From the NCBI RefSeq assembly GCF_044377035.1, contig NZ_JBILJW010000001.1, positions 124,001 through 188,000 of the forward strand: 64,000 nucleotides of DNA, in the 5' to 3' direction. The translations under genes were made by a program, and so were the position numbers. Positions 17,120-26,538 of this stretch are shown in pieces; the stretch's first letter is position 1, and every line of letters starts with the position of its first letter. Below the pieces are notes generated by a model. It was not told where the DNA came from. It searched no databases and was given only the letters and a program-made list of their open reading frames with translations. The stretch is from Silanimonas sp044377035 (GTDB taxonomy: Bacteria; Pseudomonadota; Gammaproteobacteria; Xanthomonadales; Xanthomonadaceae).

Positions 17120-18724
17120 ATGGCCTTGTCCGCCTTCCGCCTGATCGCCCCCTTCCGCAGATACGGCCGTGTCCACGGCCTTGCCCTCGCGCTGGCTCTG
17201 GTCGTGGTGGCGGATGCCGTCGCCATGTCGTCACCCGAGCCGATGCTGTCCGGCCAGGTGTTCGTTGACGCCAACGGCAACGGCCAACGCGATGCCGGCG
17301 AGCGAGGCTTGGTCGGCGTGTCGGTCGCGCAGGGCGCGACGCTGTCGAAGAGCGACGCGGACGGACGATTCGGGCTCCCGCTGGCCCCGGGTTCCGACCT
17401 GCCGGTCTTCGTCGTAAAGCCCGCGGGCTATCGCCTGCCCCTCCGCGCTGACGGCCTGCCGGACTTCTGGCGCCCCGCGGGAACGGCGGCTTGGGACATC
17501 GCCTTGAGCGAAGCGCCTGTGCGACCGCCTTACGACGTGCGCTTGTTCGGCGATCCCCAGCCGAAGAACCGCGCCGATGTGGACTACTTCGAGCGCGACA
17601 TCGTCGCCGACGAAGCCCGCCTTCCTCGTGCGCGCCTCGGCGTCTCGCTCGGCGACATCGTCCACGGCAACCTCGCCCTGCTGCCGGCCATGGCCCGTGC
17701 CACCGCGGCGACGCGCACCCCGTGGCTGCACGTCAGCGGCAACCACGATCGCGACCATGGCGCGGCCACCGACGAGGCGTCGCTCGACAGCTTCCGGCAG
17801 GTCTTTGGTCCCGACACCTTCGCGTGGGAGGAGCCCGGCCTCGCGGTGGTCGTGCTTGACAACGTCATCCACCAGCCCGGCAGCGGCGTGCCGGCGCGCT
17901 ATGTCGGCGGATTGCGCGAGGCGCAGTTCCGCTTCCTCGAGGCGTGGTTGCCGACGGTGCCCGGCGAGGCGCTGCTCGTGCTGGCGATGCACATCCCGCT
18001 GTTCGACGACGACCCGGATCCCGCCATCGACTCCTTCCGCGACGCGGACCGCCAGCGGCTGTTCGACCTGCTGGAACGGCGCGCCAACACGTTGGTGCTC
18101 TCCAGCCACACGCACATCCAGCAGCATCGCTGGCATGGCGCCGAGGCCGGTTTCGCTGGCGCCACGCCCTTGCACGAGTACAACGTGGGCGCGGCCTGCG
18201 GCGCGTTCTGGACGGGGGTGAAGGATGTGCGCGGCATCCCCGACACGCGCATGGCCGACGGCACGCCCAACGGCTACGCCACGCTCACCGTCCAAACGGA
18301 GGGTCGCTACGCGCTGCGATGGCACGTGGGCGGCGCAGCCGATGATCCGCCCTTCGGCTTGCACGCGCCGAAAGTGCTGCGCCGTGGCGCGTGGCCGGGC
18401 TTCGGTGTCTACGCGAATGTCTGGATGGGCGATGCCGACACGCGCGTGGATTACCGCGTGGGCGGTGGCGAATGGCAGCCCATGCGCCGCGTCGAGCGCG
18501 CCGACCCCGAACTGCGGGCCATCAATGCCGACGATGACCGCAGCGATGTCCTGCGGGGCTATGACCGCGCGCCGGAAGCCATTCTCTCGCCGCACCTGTG
18601 GCGTGGCGCGCTGCGGACCGACCTGCCGGCAGGCGAGCACGAGGTCGAGGTGCGCGTCTTCGACCGCTGGCGTGGCGAGCTGCGCCGCAGCACGCGCTAT
18701 CGGTTGGCCGACGTCGAGCCCTGA
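17120..18724 (+). CDS. Secreted calcineurin-like metallophosphoesterase with flanking beta domains
   Basis: 534 residues. An N-terminal hydrophobic segment (about 20-38) is a signal peptide or anchor. Residues 45-120 form an SdrD/CNA-B-like beta domain (SGQVFVDANGNGQRDAGERGLVGVSV, with a dockerin-like Asp-rich calcium pattern), followed by the phosphoesterase core with its five metal motifs: LFGDPQ, SLGDIVHGN, VSGNHDRDH, AMHIPLFDD and SSHTHIQQH. A C-terminal beta-rich region of about 150 residues matches the MetallophosC arrangement. The substrate is unknown; the family includes phosphodiesterases acting on envelope or nucleotide phosphates. Divergent from the GGDEF gene, with a 97-bp gap. 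Confidence 0.85.
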   Translation: MALSAFRLIAPFRRYGRVHGLALALALVVVADAVAMSSPEPMLSGQVFVDANGNGQRDAGERGLVGVSVAQGATLSKSDADGRFGLPLAPGSDLPVFVVKPAGYRLPLRADGLPDFWRPAGTAAWDIALSEAPVRPPYDVRLFGDPQPKNRADVDYFERDIVADEARLPRARLGVSLGDIVHGNLALLPAMARATAATRTPWLHVSGNHDRDHGAATDEASLDSFRQVFGPDTFAWEEPGLAVVVLDNVIHQPGSGVPARYVGGLREAQFRFLEAWLPTVPGEALLVLAMHIPLFDDDPDPAIDSFRDADRQRLFDLLERRANTLVLSSHTHIQQHRWHGAEAGFAGATPLHEYNVGAACGAFWTGVKDVRGIPDTRMADGTPNGYATLTVQTEGRYALRWHVGGAADDPPFGLHAPKVLRRGAWPGFGVYANVWMGDADTRVDYRVGGGEWQPMRRVERADPELRAINADDDRSDVLRGYDRAPEAILSPHLWRGALRTDLPAGEHEVEVRVFDRWRGELRRSTRYRLADVEP

Positions 18725-18743
18725 GGCAGGCTCGGCGCGGGGC

Positions 18744-19883
18744 TCAGAGCAGGATCGGCAGCAGGCTGGCTTTGGCGGCCAGCAGCAGAACGAAGCCGGC
18801 CTTCGCCCACTGCCAGGCGTCGTGCCGGCCTGGCGCGCGCCCGCGATCGGCCCATTCCGCCGCGGCGATGCGCGCGCGACGGAGGGTTTCCTCGATCCGG
18901 GCGTCCTCGCTGAACCGCGTGGTGGCTTCATGCTGGGCCGCCGAGCGGATCGCGCGTGCCTTCTCGGCGGGCAGCGCATGCACATCGGCCAAGGTGCGCT
19001 TCCATGCGGCCGCATCGCCTTCCGGCACGAGGAAGCCCGTGCGCCCGTGATCGATGTAGATCCGCGACGACATCGCATTCGTCGCCACGACGATGGCGCC
19101 GAGGGCCATTGCGTTGCAGATCGTCTGGTCGGCGGTGCAGCGCTGAAGTCCCGGCGTGATCGCCATGGCGAACACCCGGCTGTCGGCCACCGCCTGCCAG
19201 TAGGTCCGGAAGGTCCAGTCGCTGACGACTTCGACGTTCGGGAGGTCGGCGGCCCAAGCCTTGACCTGCGCCGTCACCGGCGAGGGTGGCAGGCCGATGC
19301 GCAGGGTCCAGGGCTCGCCGCGCACCGCCTCGAGCAGGGTGCGGTAGTCGCGGTAGCTGTGCCCACCGGTGACGATGGCCTCGCCGGGTTCGGCCTGCCG
19401 CTGCAGGTCGTAGCCCGTGAGCGAGGTCGACCACGGCAGTGGCTTCACCACGGCGTCCGGCAGGCCAAACACCGACACGTAGAGCGGGATCTCTTCGCGC
19501 GAATGGGGCTGGACTTCGGCCAGCAGGCGACGGCCGAGCCAGAGCGGCAGGCGCTGCGCCAGCCGGTGCAGCCACGCGTTTCCCGGCTGCCAATGCGCAT
19601 CCACGATCAGGTGCGGGGCGGTGATCCACGGGCACAGGGACGCGAGCGCCAGATAAACGAGGTCGGCCCGTTCGCCGCCATTGATCAGCACCGCGTCGGC
19701 CGAGCCGGCGCGGCGCAGGAGGCGCGAGATCACCGACGGGTCCGGCACGCCCATGCGTTCCCAAGCCCGCCGCCAAGGGCCCGGGCGAGGCGAAGGCGAG
19801 GCCGCCACCGTCTCCACGCTGGACGTCCAGCGCGGCGACTTATGGAAGGGCAGGGTGGAGACGATGCGTGTCACCGGGGACAT
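18744..19883 (-). CDS. Glycosyltransferase family 4-like protein with C-terminal hydrophobic tail
   Basis: 379 residues from the ATG at 19883; a GTG at 19910 would add nine. The C-terminal Rossmann-like half has the GT-B signature of retaining glycosyltransferases: the stretch from DQTICNAMALGAIVVATN to DHGRTGFLVPEGDAAAWKRTL corresponds to the E-x7-E nucleotide-sugar region, though the first position is Asp rather than Glu. The N-terminal half is less conserved (INGGERADLVYLALASLCPW). The last 20 residues (AKAGFVLLLAAKASLLPILL) could be a membrane anchor. No other sugar-polymer gene is adjacent, so the product is unknown. Confidence 0.68.
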   Translation of the reverse strand: MSPVTRIVSTLPFHKSPRWTSSVETVAASPSPRPGPWRRAWERMGVPDPSVISRLLRRAGSADAVLINGGERADLVYLALASLCPWITAPHLIVDAHWQPGNAWLHRLAQRLPLWLGRRLLAEVQPHSREEIPLYVSVFGLPDAVVKPLPWSTSLTGYDLQRQAEPGEAIVTGGHSYRDYRTLLEAVRGEPWTLRIGLPPSPVTAQVKAWAADLPNVEVVSDWTFRTYWQAVADSRVFAMAITPGLQRCTADQTICNAMALGAIVVATNAMSSRIYIDHGRTGFLVPEGDAAAWKRTLADVHALPAEKARAIRSAAQHEATTRFSEDARIEETLRRARIAAAEWADRGRAPGRHDAWQWAKAGFVLLLAAKASLLPILL

Positions 19884-20065
19884 CCGTGATCCGAGTGTGC
19901 GTTCCCTCACAGTTTATCGGGGCCGCCTTCCGGCCCGGTGCACGGCCGTGTGAAAAGTCGTGGCAGCCGGCCGCGAAACGCTGCGTTCCGCCGGCGGACC
20001 CTCGCCAGCGCTTGGGAGCTGGCCGCGGCGCCCGCACCTTCGGATTCCCAACCTGCGGAGCCGCC

Positions 20066-21134
<1,069 letters not shown>

Positions 21135-21145
<11 letters not shown>

Positions 21146-21842
21146 TGGCCGCGAAGCTCTCCACGAGGCGGTGGCCGTTGGCCATCGCTTCGCGCGGGGT
21201 CGGGTAATCGTTGCGACGGTCGAGCAGCACGGTGCGAAGGCCCGCCTCGCGGGCCGCATCGAGCTCCTCGACCACGTCGGAGAGGAAGAGGATGTGCGAG
21301 GGCGCCACGCCGATGTCGGCGGCGATGTGGCGGTAGCTGCCGACCTCGCGCTTGCCGCCGATCTCGGTGTCGAAATAGCCGGAGAACAGTGGCGTGAGGT
21401 CGCCCACGTCGCTGTGGCCGAAGAACAGCTTCTGCGCCGGAACCGAGCCTGAGCTGTAGACGTAGAGGTCGTGACCCGCGGCCTTCCAGCGCTTCAGCGC
21501 GTCGCCCGCGTCGGCGTAGACGTGCGCCCGGTATTCGCCCAGCGCGTAGCCCTCGGCCCAGAGTTGGCCCTGGATGGCCTTCAGCGCCGTGTGCTTGCGG
21601 TCCTCGTCGATCCAGGCGAGCAACTGCTGGACCGCGGCTTCGTCGCGTGAATCGTGGTGCGGGTGGCCGATCTCGAGCGCGACGGCGTCGAGCCACTTGC
21701 GGATCTCGGGCTCGTGGCGGCGCGACTCGACGAAGCCCGGGAGGGCGGCGCGAGCGTAGGGGAACAGCACATCCTTGACGAAGGCGATGCTGCTCGTCGT
21801 GCCCTCGATGTCGGTGAGGATGACGGTGGGGGGCGTGTTCAA
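21135..21842 (-). CDS. mtnC: Enolase-phosphatase E1 (methionine salvage)
   Basis: 235 residues, HAD-superfamily enzyme. It enolises and then dephosphorylates 2,3-diketo-5-methylthiopentyl-1-phosphate to acireductone. ILTDIEGTTSSIAFVKDVLFPYA is the E1-specific first HAD motif (D-x-E-G-T-T); VYSSGS is motif 2, and FLSDVVEELDAAREAGL is motif 3. The TTG at 21842 is chosen: it overlaps the stop of mtnD (TTGA) and sits six residues before the conserved strand; upstream in-frame sequence is the mtnD gene read in another frame. Last gene of mtnBDC. Confidence 0.92.
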
Positions 21843-22399
21843 GCCAAAGCCTCGCCGCGTTCGAAGCGGGGGAAGCGCTGCGCGATGTCGCTGCCGGTGA
21901 AGTTCGCGACCCAGCCTTCGACGTTGGTGAACAGGCGGATGGCGATGAAGAACGGCTCCGGGCCCATGTCGAACCAGTGCGTCGTGCCGTCCGGCACGCC
22001 GATCAGGTCGCCGGCCTCGCACAGGATCTCGTAGACCTTGCCGCCCACGTGCAGGGTGAACAGGCCCGAGCCCGCCACGAAGAAGCGCACCTCGTCCTCG
22101 CTGTGCGTGTGCTCGTTGAGGAACTTCTGGCGCAGCGCGTCCTTCTGCGGGTGGTCGGCCGTCAGGCTGATCACGTCGACGGCCTTGTAGCCGCCCTCGG
22201 CCATCAGGCGATCAATGTCGCCCTTGTACGCGGCGATCACCTCGTCCTGCGAGGCGCCCGGCTTCACGGGCGCGTTGGCAGCCCAGTGCTCGAAGCGCAC
22301 GCCGATCTTCGCGAGTTCCGCGGCGATGGCGCTGTGCTCGCGGGTTTCGAGCAGCACGGTGGACGGGTCGGTGTCGTTGAACAGGCGGATGCGGCTCAT
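21839..22399 (-). CDS. mtnD: Acireductone dioxygenase
   Basis: 186 residues, cupin metalloenzyme. It oxidises acireductone to the methionine precursor 2-keto-4-methylthiobutyrate and formate with iron, or to an off-pathway product with nickel. The ligands are visible: EHTHSEDEVRFF gives the HxH and Glu, and GTTHWFDMG the third His. The start overlaps the mtnB stop by 4 nt and the end overlaps mtnC by 4 nt, so translation is coupled throughout. Confidence 0.95.
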   Translation of the reverse strand: MSRIRLFNDTDPSTVLLETREHSAIAAELAKIGVRFEHWAANAPVKPGASQDEVIAAYKGDIDRLMAEGGYKAVDVISLTADHPQKDALRQKFLNEHTHSEDEVRFFVAGSGLFTLHVGGKVYEILCEAGDLIGVPDGTTHWFDMGPEPFFIAIRLFTNVEGWVANFTGSDIAQRFPRFERGEALA

Positions 22400-23031
22400 G
22401 CGTGCAGTCTCCGGAGCTCGAGTTCGCAGGAAAGGAGGAATTCGAAGGCATCGAGGTGGCGGCGGGCCTCTGCCATGTCGCGGCCCCACGCGTACAGGCC
22501 GTGGCCTTCGATCAGGTAGCCCCACAGCGGGCCGCGGTCGAGTTCGGCCTCGACCATCGCGGCCAGCGCCGGCATGTCCTGCGAGTTCGGCAGCACGGGC
22601 ACGCGTACCGCGCCTTCGTGGGTGTCGTTGCCGCGGAAGGCCTTCTGCAGCTCGTAGCCCTCGAAGGTGATGTGGCCGTGCTTGGCGAACAGGCGCGAGG
22701 CGATCGTCTGCGTCTTCGAGTGTGTGTGCAGGATGCAGCCCACGTCGGCGAAGCGGCGATAGAGCTGCGTGTGCAGCAGCGTTTCGGCCGAGGGGCGCTT
22801 GTCGGTCGCGACCGGGCGGCCGTCGAAGTCGACGACCATGATGTCGTCCTGCACCAACCGGCCCTTGTCGCGGCCGGATACCGTGATCGCGCAGTGCTGC
22901 GCGTCGAGGCGCTGCGAGAAGTTGCTGCTCGTGGCGGGCGTGAGGCCGGCGTGCGCGAGCTCGCGGCAGTTCGTGATCAGGCTGCCGGCGGCGTCGGCGA
23001 GACGGTGCGGGTCGTAGGGGAGGGCGCTCAT
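22396..23031 (-). CDS. mtnB: Methylthioribulose-1-phosphate dehydratase
   Basis: 211 residues, class II aldolase/adducin fold. It dehydrates methylthioribulose-1-phosphate to the diketo compound used by MtnC. Zinc ligands are HTHS in CILHTHSKTQTIAS plus the later His in LIEGHGLYAWGRD. TPATSSNFSQRL and ITVSGRDKGRL form the phosphate-binding region. First gene of the mtnBDC operon; mtnA (the isomerase) and the nucleosidase are not in this window. Confidence 0.95.
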   Translation of the reverse strand: MSALPYDPHRLADAAGSLITNCRELAHAGLTPATSSNFSQRLDAQHCAITVSGRDKGRLVQDDIMVVDFDGRPVATDKRPSAETLLHTQLYRRFADVGCILHTHSKTQTIASRLFAKHGHITFEGYELQKAFRGNDTHEGAVRVPVLPNSQDMPALAAMVEAELDRGPLWGYLIEGHGLYAWGRDMAEARRHLDAFEFLLSCELELRRLHA

Positions 23032-23167
23032 GGGCGAAGTTTAGGGTGCGCCGGGTGAATGGGCCATTCGCGATGCGAAGCATTCGCCAATGGGCTTGCG
23101 GGTCGTCAAGTGTCCGCGACGCGAAGCGGACTAACGTGTCGGTGAGCCAACCCACCGGGAGAGCCCC

Positions 23168-23476
23168 ATGGATACACCGAACCGTCGTCGTTTCCTGCAG
23201 CTGGGCGCCGTCGCCCTGGCCGCGCCTTTCGCCGCCCGTCTCGCCATTCCGGCGGCGCAGGCGCAAACCCTGCCCAAGCTGCCTGCCGACCACCCGCAGG
23301 GCAAGGCGCTCGCCTACATCGACGATGCGTCCAAGACCACGCATGCCAGCTTCAAGCCGGGCAGCAATTGCTTGAACTGCCAGTTCTACACGGCCGCCAA
23401 CCAGGGTTGCACCCTGTTCGCTGGCTTCAGCGTGGAGCCGAAGGGCTGGTGCGCGGCCTGGGCGAAGAAAGCCTGA
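23168..23476 (+). CDS. High-potential iron-sulfur protein (HiPIP), Tat-exported
   Basis: 102 residues. The N-terminus NRRRFLQLGAVALAAPFAAR is a twin-arginine signal, with a likely cleavage site after AQAQ near residue 33, leaving a mature protein of about 70 residues. Four cysteines bind one [4Fe-4S] cluster in the HiPIP pattern NCLNCQFY ... GCTLF ... GWCAAW. HiPIPs carry electrons in the periplasm between the bc1 complex or other donors and terminal oxidases or reaction centres. A single-gene unit; it could serve the multihaem cytochromes encoded at the start of the window. Confidence 0.93.
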   Translation: MDTPNRRRFLQLGAVALAAPFAARLAIPAAQAQTLPKLPADHPQGKALAYIDDASKTTHASFKPGSNCLNCQFYTAANQGCTLFAGFSVEPKGWCAAWAKKA

Positions 23477-23484
23477 TCGACCCG

Positions 23485-23508
23485 CCCCGTCCGCCGTGGC
23501 GGACGGGG
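23485..23508 (+). terminator. Probable terminator after the HiPIP gene
   Basis: A perfect 10-bp stem, CCCCGTCCGC / GCGGACGGGG, with loop CGTG, begins 9 nt after the HiPIP stop. Only two T follow, so termination strength is uncertain. It also separates the gene from the convergent rmuC. Confidence 0.5.
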
Positions 23509-23528
23509 TTCCCCGGGGATCTCGCCCC

Positions 23529-25085
23529 TCAGGAGGCGTCCGGCGGGCTGTCGAGCAGCGGCAACGCGCCGGGGTCTGCGCCGGCCACCGGCAAGAGGTC
23601 CTCGTGGAGCGGTCGCTTGCCTTTGGCGCCGGCCTCGACAAGGCGACGGGCGCGCGCGACGACCGATTGCGGCGACTCCGACAGGCGGTTCCGCGCCGTC
23701 TTGAACGCCTTCTGGCCGGCATCGAGCTTGGCTTCGATCTCGTCGAAGTCCGCAATGAAGGACGAGAGCGCGTCGAGCAGCTTGCCGGCCTCGTCGCCGA
23801 TGATGCCGACCTGGCGCTGCAGCTTGTCGCGCGTCCACAGCCGTTCGACGACACGCAGCATCGCCATCAGCGTGTTCGGTGAGACGAACACCACCTTGCG
23901 CTCGAAGGCCTCGGCTTGCAGGCCCGGATTGAATTCGAGTGCGGCGGCCAGCGCCCCTTCGATCGGCACGAACATCACGGTGAGGTCGAGCGACTTTCCG
24001 CCCATCGCCTTCGGGTAGTTCTTTTCGGCGAGGTCGCGCATGTGGCCGCGCAGCGCGGTGGTGTGTCGCGCCAGGGCCTCCTGGTGCGCTGCAGGCGTGT
24101 CGGCGTTGCAGGCCTCCGCCCAGGCGACGAGGTTCACCTTGGCGTCGACGACCACCTGACGGTCGTCCGGGAGGTGCACCAGCACGTCGGGGCGCAGCAG
24201 GCTGCCACTGTCCTCGTCGCGCGCGCTGTTCTGCTTGACGTAATTGCGGCCTTCCTCGAGGCCCGAAGCCTTCAGCACGGTGTCGAGGATCATCTCGCCC
24301 CAGTCGCCGCGCGTCTTCGCGTTGCCCTTCAGTGCGCGCGCGAGGTCGTCGGTCGAGGTCGCCATCCGCTGATTGAGCTGCTGCAGCTGCTCGATGGAGC
24401 CGCGCAGCGTGTGCACCGTTGCGGTCTGGTCGGTGCCCAGCTTCCGCAGCTCGGCCTGGAACTCGTTGAGTTTCGTCGCGAACGGCGTGAGCGCGGACTC
24501 GAGGCCCACTTTCGAGGCGACCGCGGAATCGCCGATCTTGCGGTCCAGGGCCACGGCCTTTTCGTCGAACACCTTGCTGGCCACTTCGATGAAGGCGCTA
24601 CTGAGCTTGGCCTGCGCGTCCTCGAGGAAGGCCTTGGCCTGCTCGCGCGAGGAGATCGCGGCGTCGCGTTCCGCCGCCGCCGCCGCCAGCGACGACGACA
24701 GCGTCCTCGCTTCAAGCTGCGCCGCGTCCATCCGGCCGCGGGTCTCTTCGGCGTTGCGTTCTGCTTTCGCCTGCGCCTCGCGGGCGGCGTCGAGCTGCGC
24801 GAGGGCGCCGGCCTCGCGCGCGGTGGTGGCGGTCAGCTCGTCGCGCAGGCCGCGCAGCGAGGACTCGGCTTCCGCCACGCGCCGCTCCATGTCCGGCAGG
24901 CGGGCCGCATCGCGCAACAGGCCGTCGATGCGCGATTGCTGCTCGCCGATCTGTGCCTCCAGCTGCGTCGCGCGCTCTTCCAGTGCCCGGCGGCGGCGCC
25001 ACTGCCCGATCGCCACCGCGCAGGCGGCCACGAGCAGGGCCAGCAGGGTGGCCGGGATCCCGAGGTTCATCGATGCGTCGTCCAT
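23529..25085 (-). CDS. rmuC: DNA recombination protein RmuC
   Basis: 518 residues. Residues 6-26 form a membrane anchor (LGIPATLLALLVAACAVAIG), followed by about 190 residues of coiled coil rich in Ala, Glu and Arg, then the RmuC domain. The domain contains RPDVLVHLPDDRQVVVDAKVNL, a PD-(D/E)xK-like nuclease core with D...D-x-K, and FVPIEGALAAALE. RmuC limits inversions at short inverted repeats in E. coli. A second Met at residue 6 is an alternative start. Confidence 0.92.
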   Translation of the reverse strand: MDDASMNLGIPATLLALLVAACAVAIGQWRRRRALEERATQLEAQIGEQQSRIDGLLRDAARLPDMERRVAEAESSLRGLRDELTATTAREAGALAQLDAAREAQAKAERNAEETRGRMDAAQLEARTLSSSLAAAAAERDAAISSREQAKAFLEDAQAKLSSAFIEVASKVFDEKAVALDRKIGDSAVASKVGLESALTPFATKLNEFQAELRKLGTDQTATVHTLRGSIEQLQQLNQRMATSTDDLARALKGNAKTRGDWGEMILDTVLKASGLEEGRNYVKQNSARDEDSGSLLRPDVLVHLPDDRQVVVDAKVNLVAWAEACNADTPAAHQEALARHTTALRGHMRDLAEKNYPKAMGGKSLDLTVMFVPIEGALAAALEFNPGLQAEAFERKVVFVSPNTLMAMLRVVERLWTRDKLQRQVGIIGDEAGKLLDALSSFIADFDEIEAKLDAGQKAFKTARNRLSESPQSVVARARRLVEAGAKGKRPLHEDLLPVAGADPGALPLLDSPPDAS

Positions 25086-25125
25086 ACGCCGCCATTCTAG
25101 GCGCGTGACGTCTCACGGGCGGAGA

Positions 25126-25159
25126 CGGAAAACGAAAACGGCGCGGAGAACCGCGCCGT
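25126..25159 (-). terminator. Rho-independent terminator of the AdiC-like permease gene
   Basis: Read on the minus strand, ACGGCGCGG, loop TTCT, CCGCGCCGT forms a perfect 9-bp stem and is followed by TTTCGTTTTCC. It lies 30 bp past the permease stop and just upstream of the rmuC start, so it insulates rmuC from the permease operon. Confidence 0.85.
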
Positions 25160-25188
25160 CGTCGTGGGCTGGCGTTGCCGCCGGCCGA

Positions 25189-26523
25189 TCAGGGCGTCGG
25201 CGCGGTTCGCGATCCGAACAGGCGGAAACCGCCCCAGGCCAGCAGGGCGATCAGTGCCGCACCGGCCACCATCTTCAGCGGCGAGGAGACGATCAGCAGG
25301 GCGCAGGCGATGAGCGCGCCGATGCCGAGCAGGCGGTCACCGCTGGAAGGACGCCGCGCGGGCGTTCCCAGCAGCAGGCTCAGGCCCGCTGCCGCATAGG
25401 CGAGGACCACCAGCAGTACGACCATGCCGACGATGTCGCCGAACTGCGACGCCACCGTGTCGCTGATGGTGATGAAGGCGATGGCGCTCATGCCGACGGC
25501 CACGGCGAACAGGCCCCAGCCCGCGGCGCCGTTCGGGCGCAGCACACCGAAGATCCGCGGCAGGTAGCCGCGCTGCGCGGCACGCGCACCGGATTCACCA
25601 GAGACGAGCATCCAGCCGCCGAGCGTGCCGGTGGCCTTCAGCGCGGCGGCGGCGGCGATCATCGGTACCGCCCAGGCACCGAAGATCTGTCCGGCCACTA
25701 GGGCGAACGGGGCGCTCGACGCAGCGAGTTCCTGCGCAGGCACGATGCCCATCACCAGCACGGACGAGACGAGGTACACCGTGCCGGCGATGCCGATGCC
25801 GGCCAGCGTCGCGCGCGGCACGTTCTTCTCCGGATCGCGGACGATGCCGGCGACCATCGCGCCGGTCTCCAGCCCGACGAAGGCCCAGAACACCGGGGCG
25901 AGGGCCGAGAACATCAGCGCCAGGTCGGACTGCGGGTTCGGTACGCCGTTGTCGCCGACGTTCCAGGCTTCGCCGCTGGTATTCCAGGCCGACAGGAACA
26001 GTTCGCCGTCGAAGCGGCCCCAGCCGCCCAGCAGCACCGCGGCGACCGGCAGCAGGCCGAAGATCACGCACATCGACTGGAAGCGGGCCACGCCACGCGG
26101 ACCGAACAGGTTGATGGCGAACATCGTCCAGATCAGCACCAGCTGGCCGAACAGCTGCACCGTCGAGTTGCCGCCGTCGAGCGGCAGCAGGGTGACGAGG
26201 TAGCCGAAGGCCGCGACGGCGATGGCGTTGTTGCCGATCCACGAGCTCAGCCAGTACAGCGCGGTGGCGAGGAAGCCCATGTCGCGGCCGAGCGCCGGAC
26301 GCACGTAGTCGTCCGGCGATTCGAGGTTGGGGTAATCGCGGGCGAGGCGCGAGAACGCCCCGCCGAGGAAGGCCGCGATGACCGTGCAGGCCAGCCAGCT
26401 CAGGGCGGTCACGCCGCCCTGCGTCGCCAGCGTGGCCGGCAGCAGGAAGAACCCCGAGCCGATCATGTTGTTGGCCACCACGAAGGTGGCCAACACCGGC
26501 CCGATCTTGCGAGCGTCAGTCAT
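25189..26523 (-). CDS. APC-superfamily basic amino acid/polyamine antiporter (AdiC/PotE-like)
   Basis: 444 residues with about 12 membrane helices. MIGSGFFLLPATLA in helix 1 matches the G-S-G-V/F-F substrate loop of AdiC and CadB, and FWAFVGLETGAMVAGIVRDPEKNVPRAT is the helix 6 region. KATGTLGGWMLVSGESGARAAQRGYLP matches the AdiC stretch around helix 8. These antiporters exchange arginine, ornithine or lysine for the corresponding amine; the exact pair cannot be predicted. It follows another permease by 15 nt on the same strand, so the two are probably one operon; a strong terminator follows. Confidence 0.85.
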   Translation of the reverse strand: MTDARKIGPVLATFVVANNMIGSGFFLLPATLATQGGVTALSWLACTVIAAFLGGAFSRLARDYPNLESPDDYVRPALGRDMGFLATALYWLSSWIGNNAIAVAAFGYLVTLLPLDGGNSTVQLFGQLVLIWTMFAINLFGPRGVARFQSMCVIFGLLPVAAVLLGGWGRFDGELFLSAWNTSGEAWNVGDNGVPNPQSDLALMFSALAPVFWAFVGLETGAMVAGIVRDPEKNVPRATLAGIGIAGTVYLVSSVLVMGIVPAQELAASSAPFALVAGQIFGAWAVPMIAAAAALKATGTLGGWMLVSGESGARAAQRGYLPRIFGVLRPNGAAGWGLFAVAVGMSAIAFITISDTVASQFGDIVGMVVLLVVLAYAAAGLSLLLGTPARRPSSGDRLLGIGALIACALLIVSSPLKMVAGAALIALLAWGGFRLFGSRTAPTP

Positions 26524-26538
26524 CGCGGGGCTGCTCCG

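Noticed and set aside
23057..23131. Inverted repeats (GAATGGGCCATTC and GTCCGC...GCGGAC) upstream of the HiPIP gene as operators.
   Set aside because: Imperfect or short, in a GC-rich spacer with no clear promoter; not enough to support a site.
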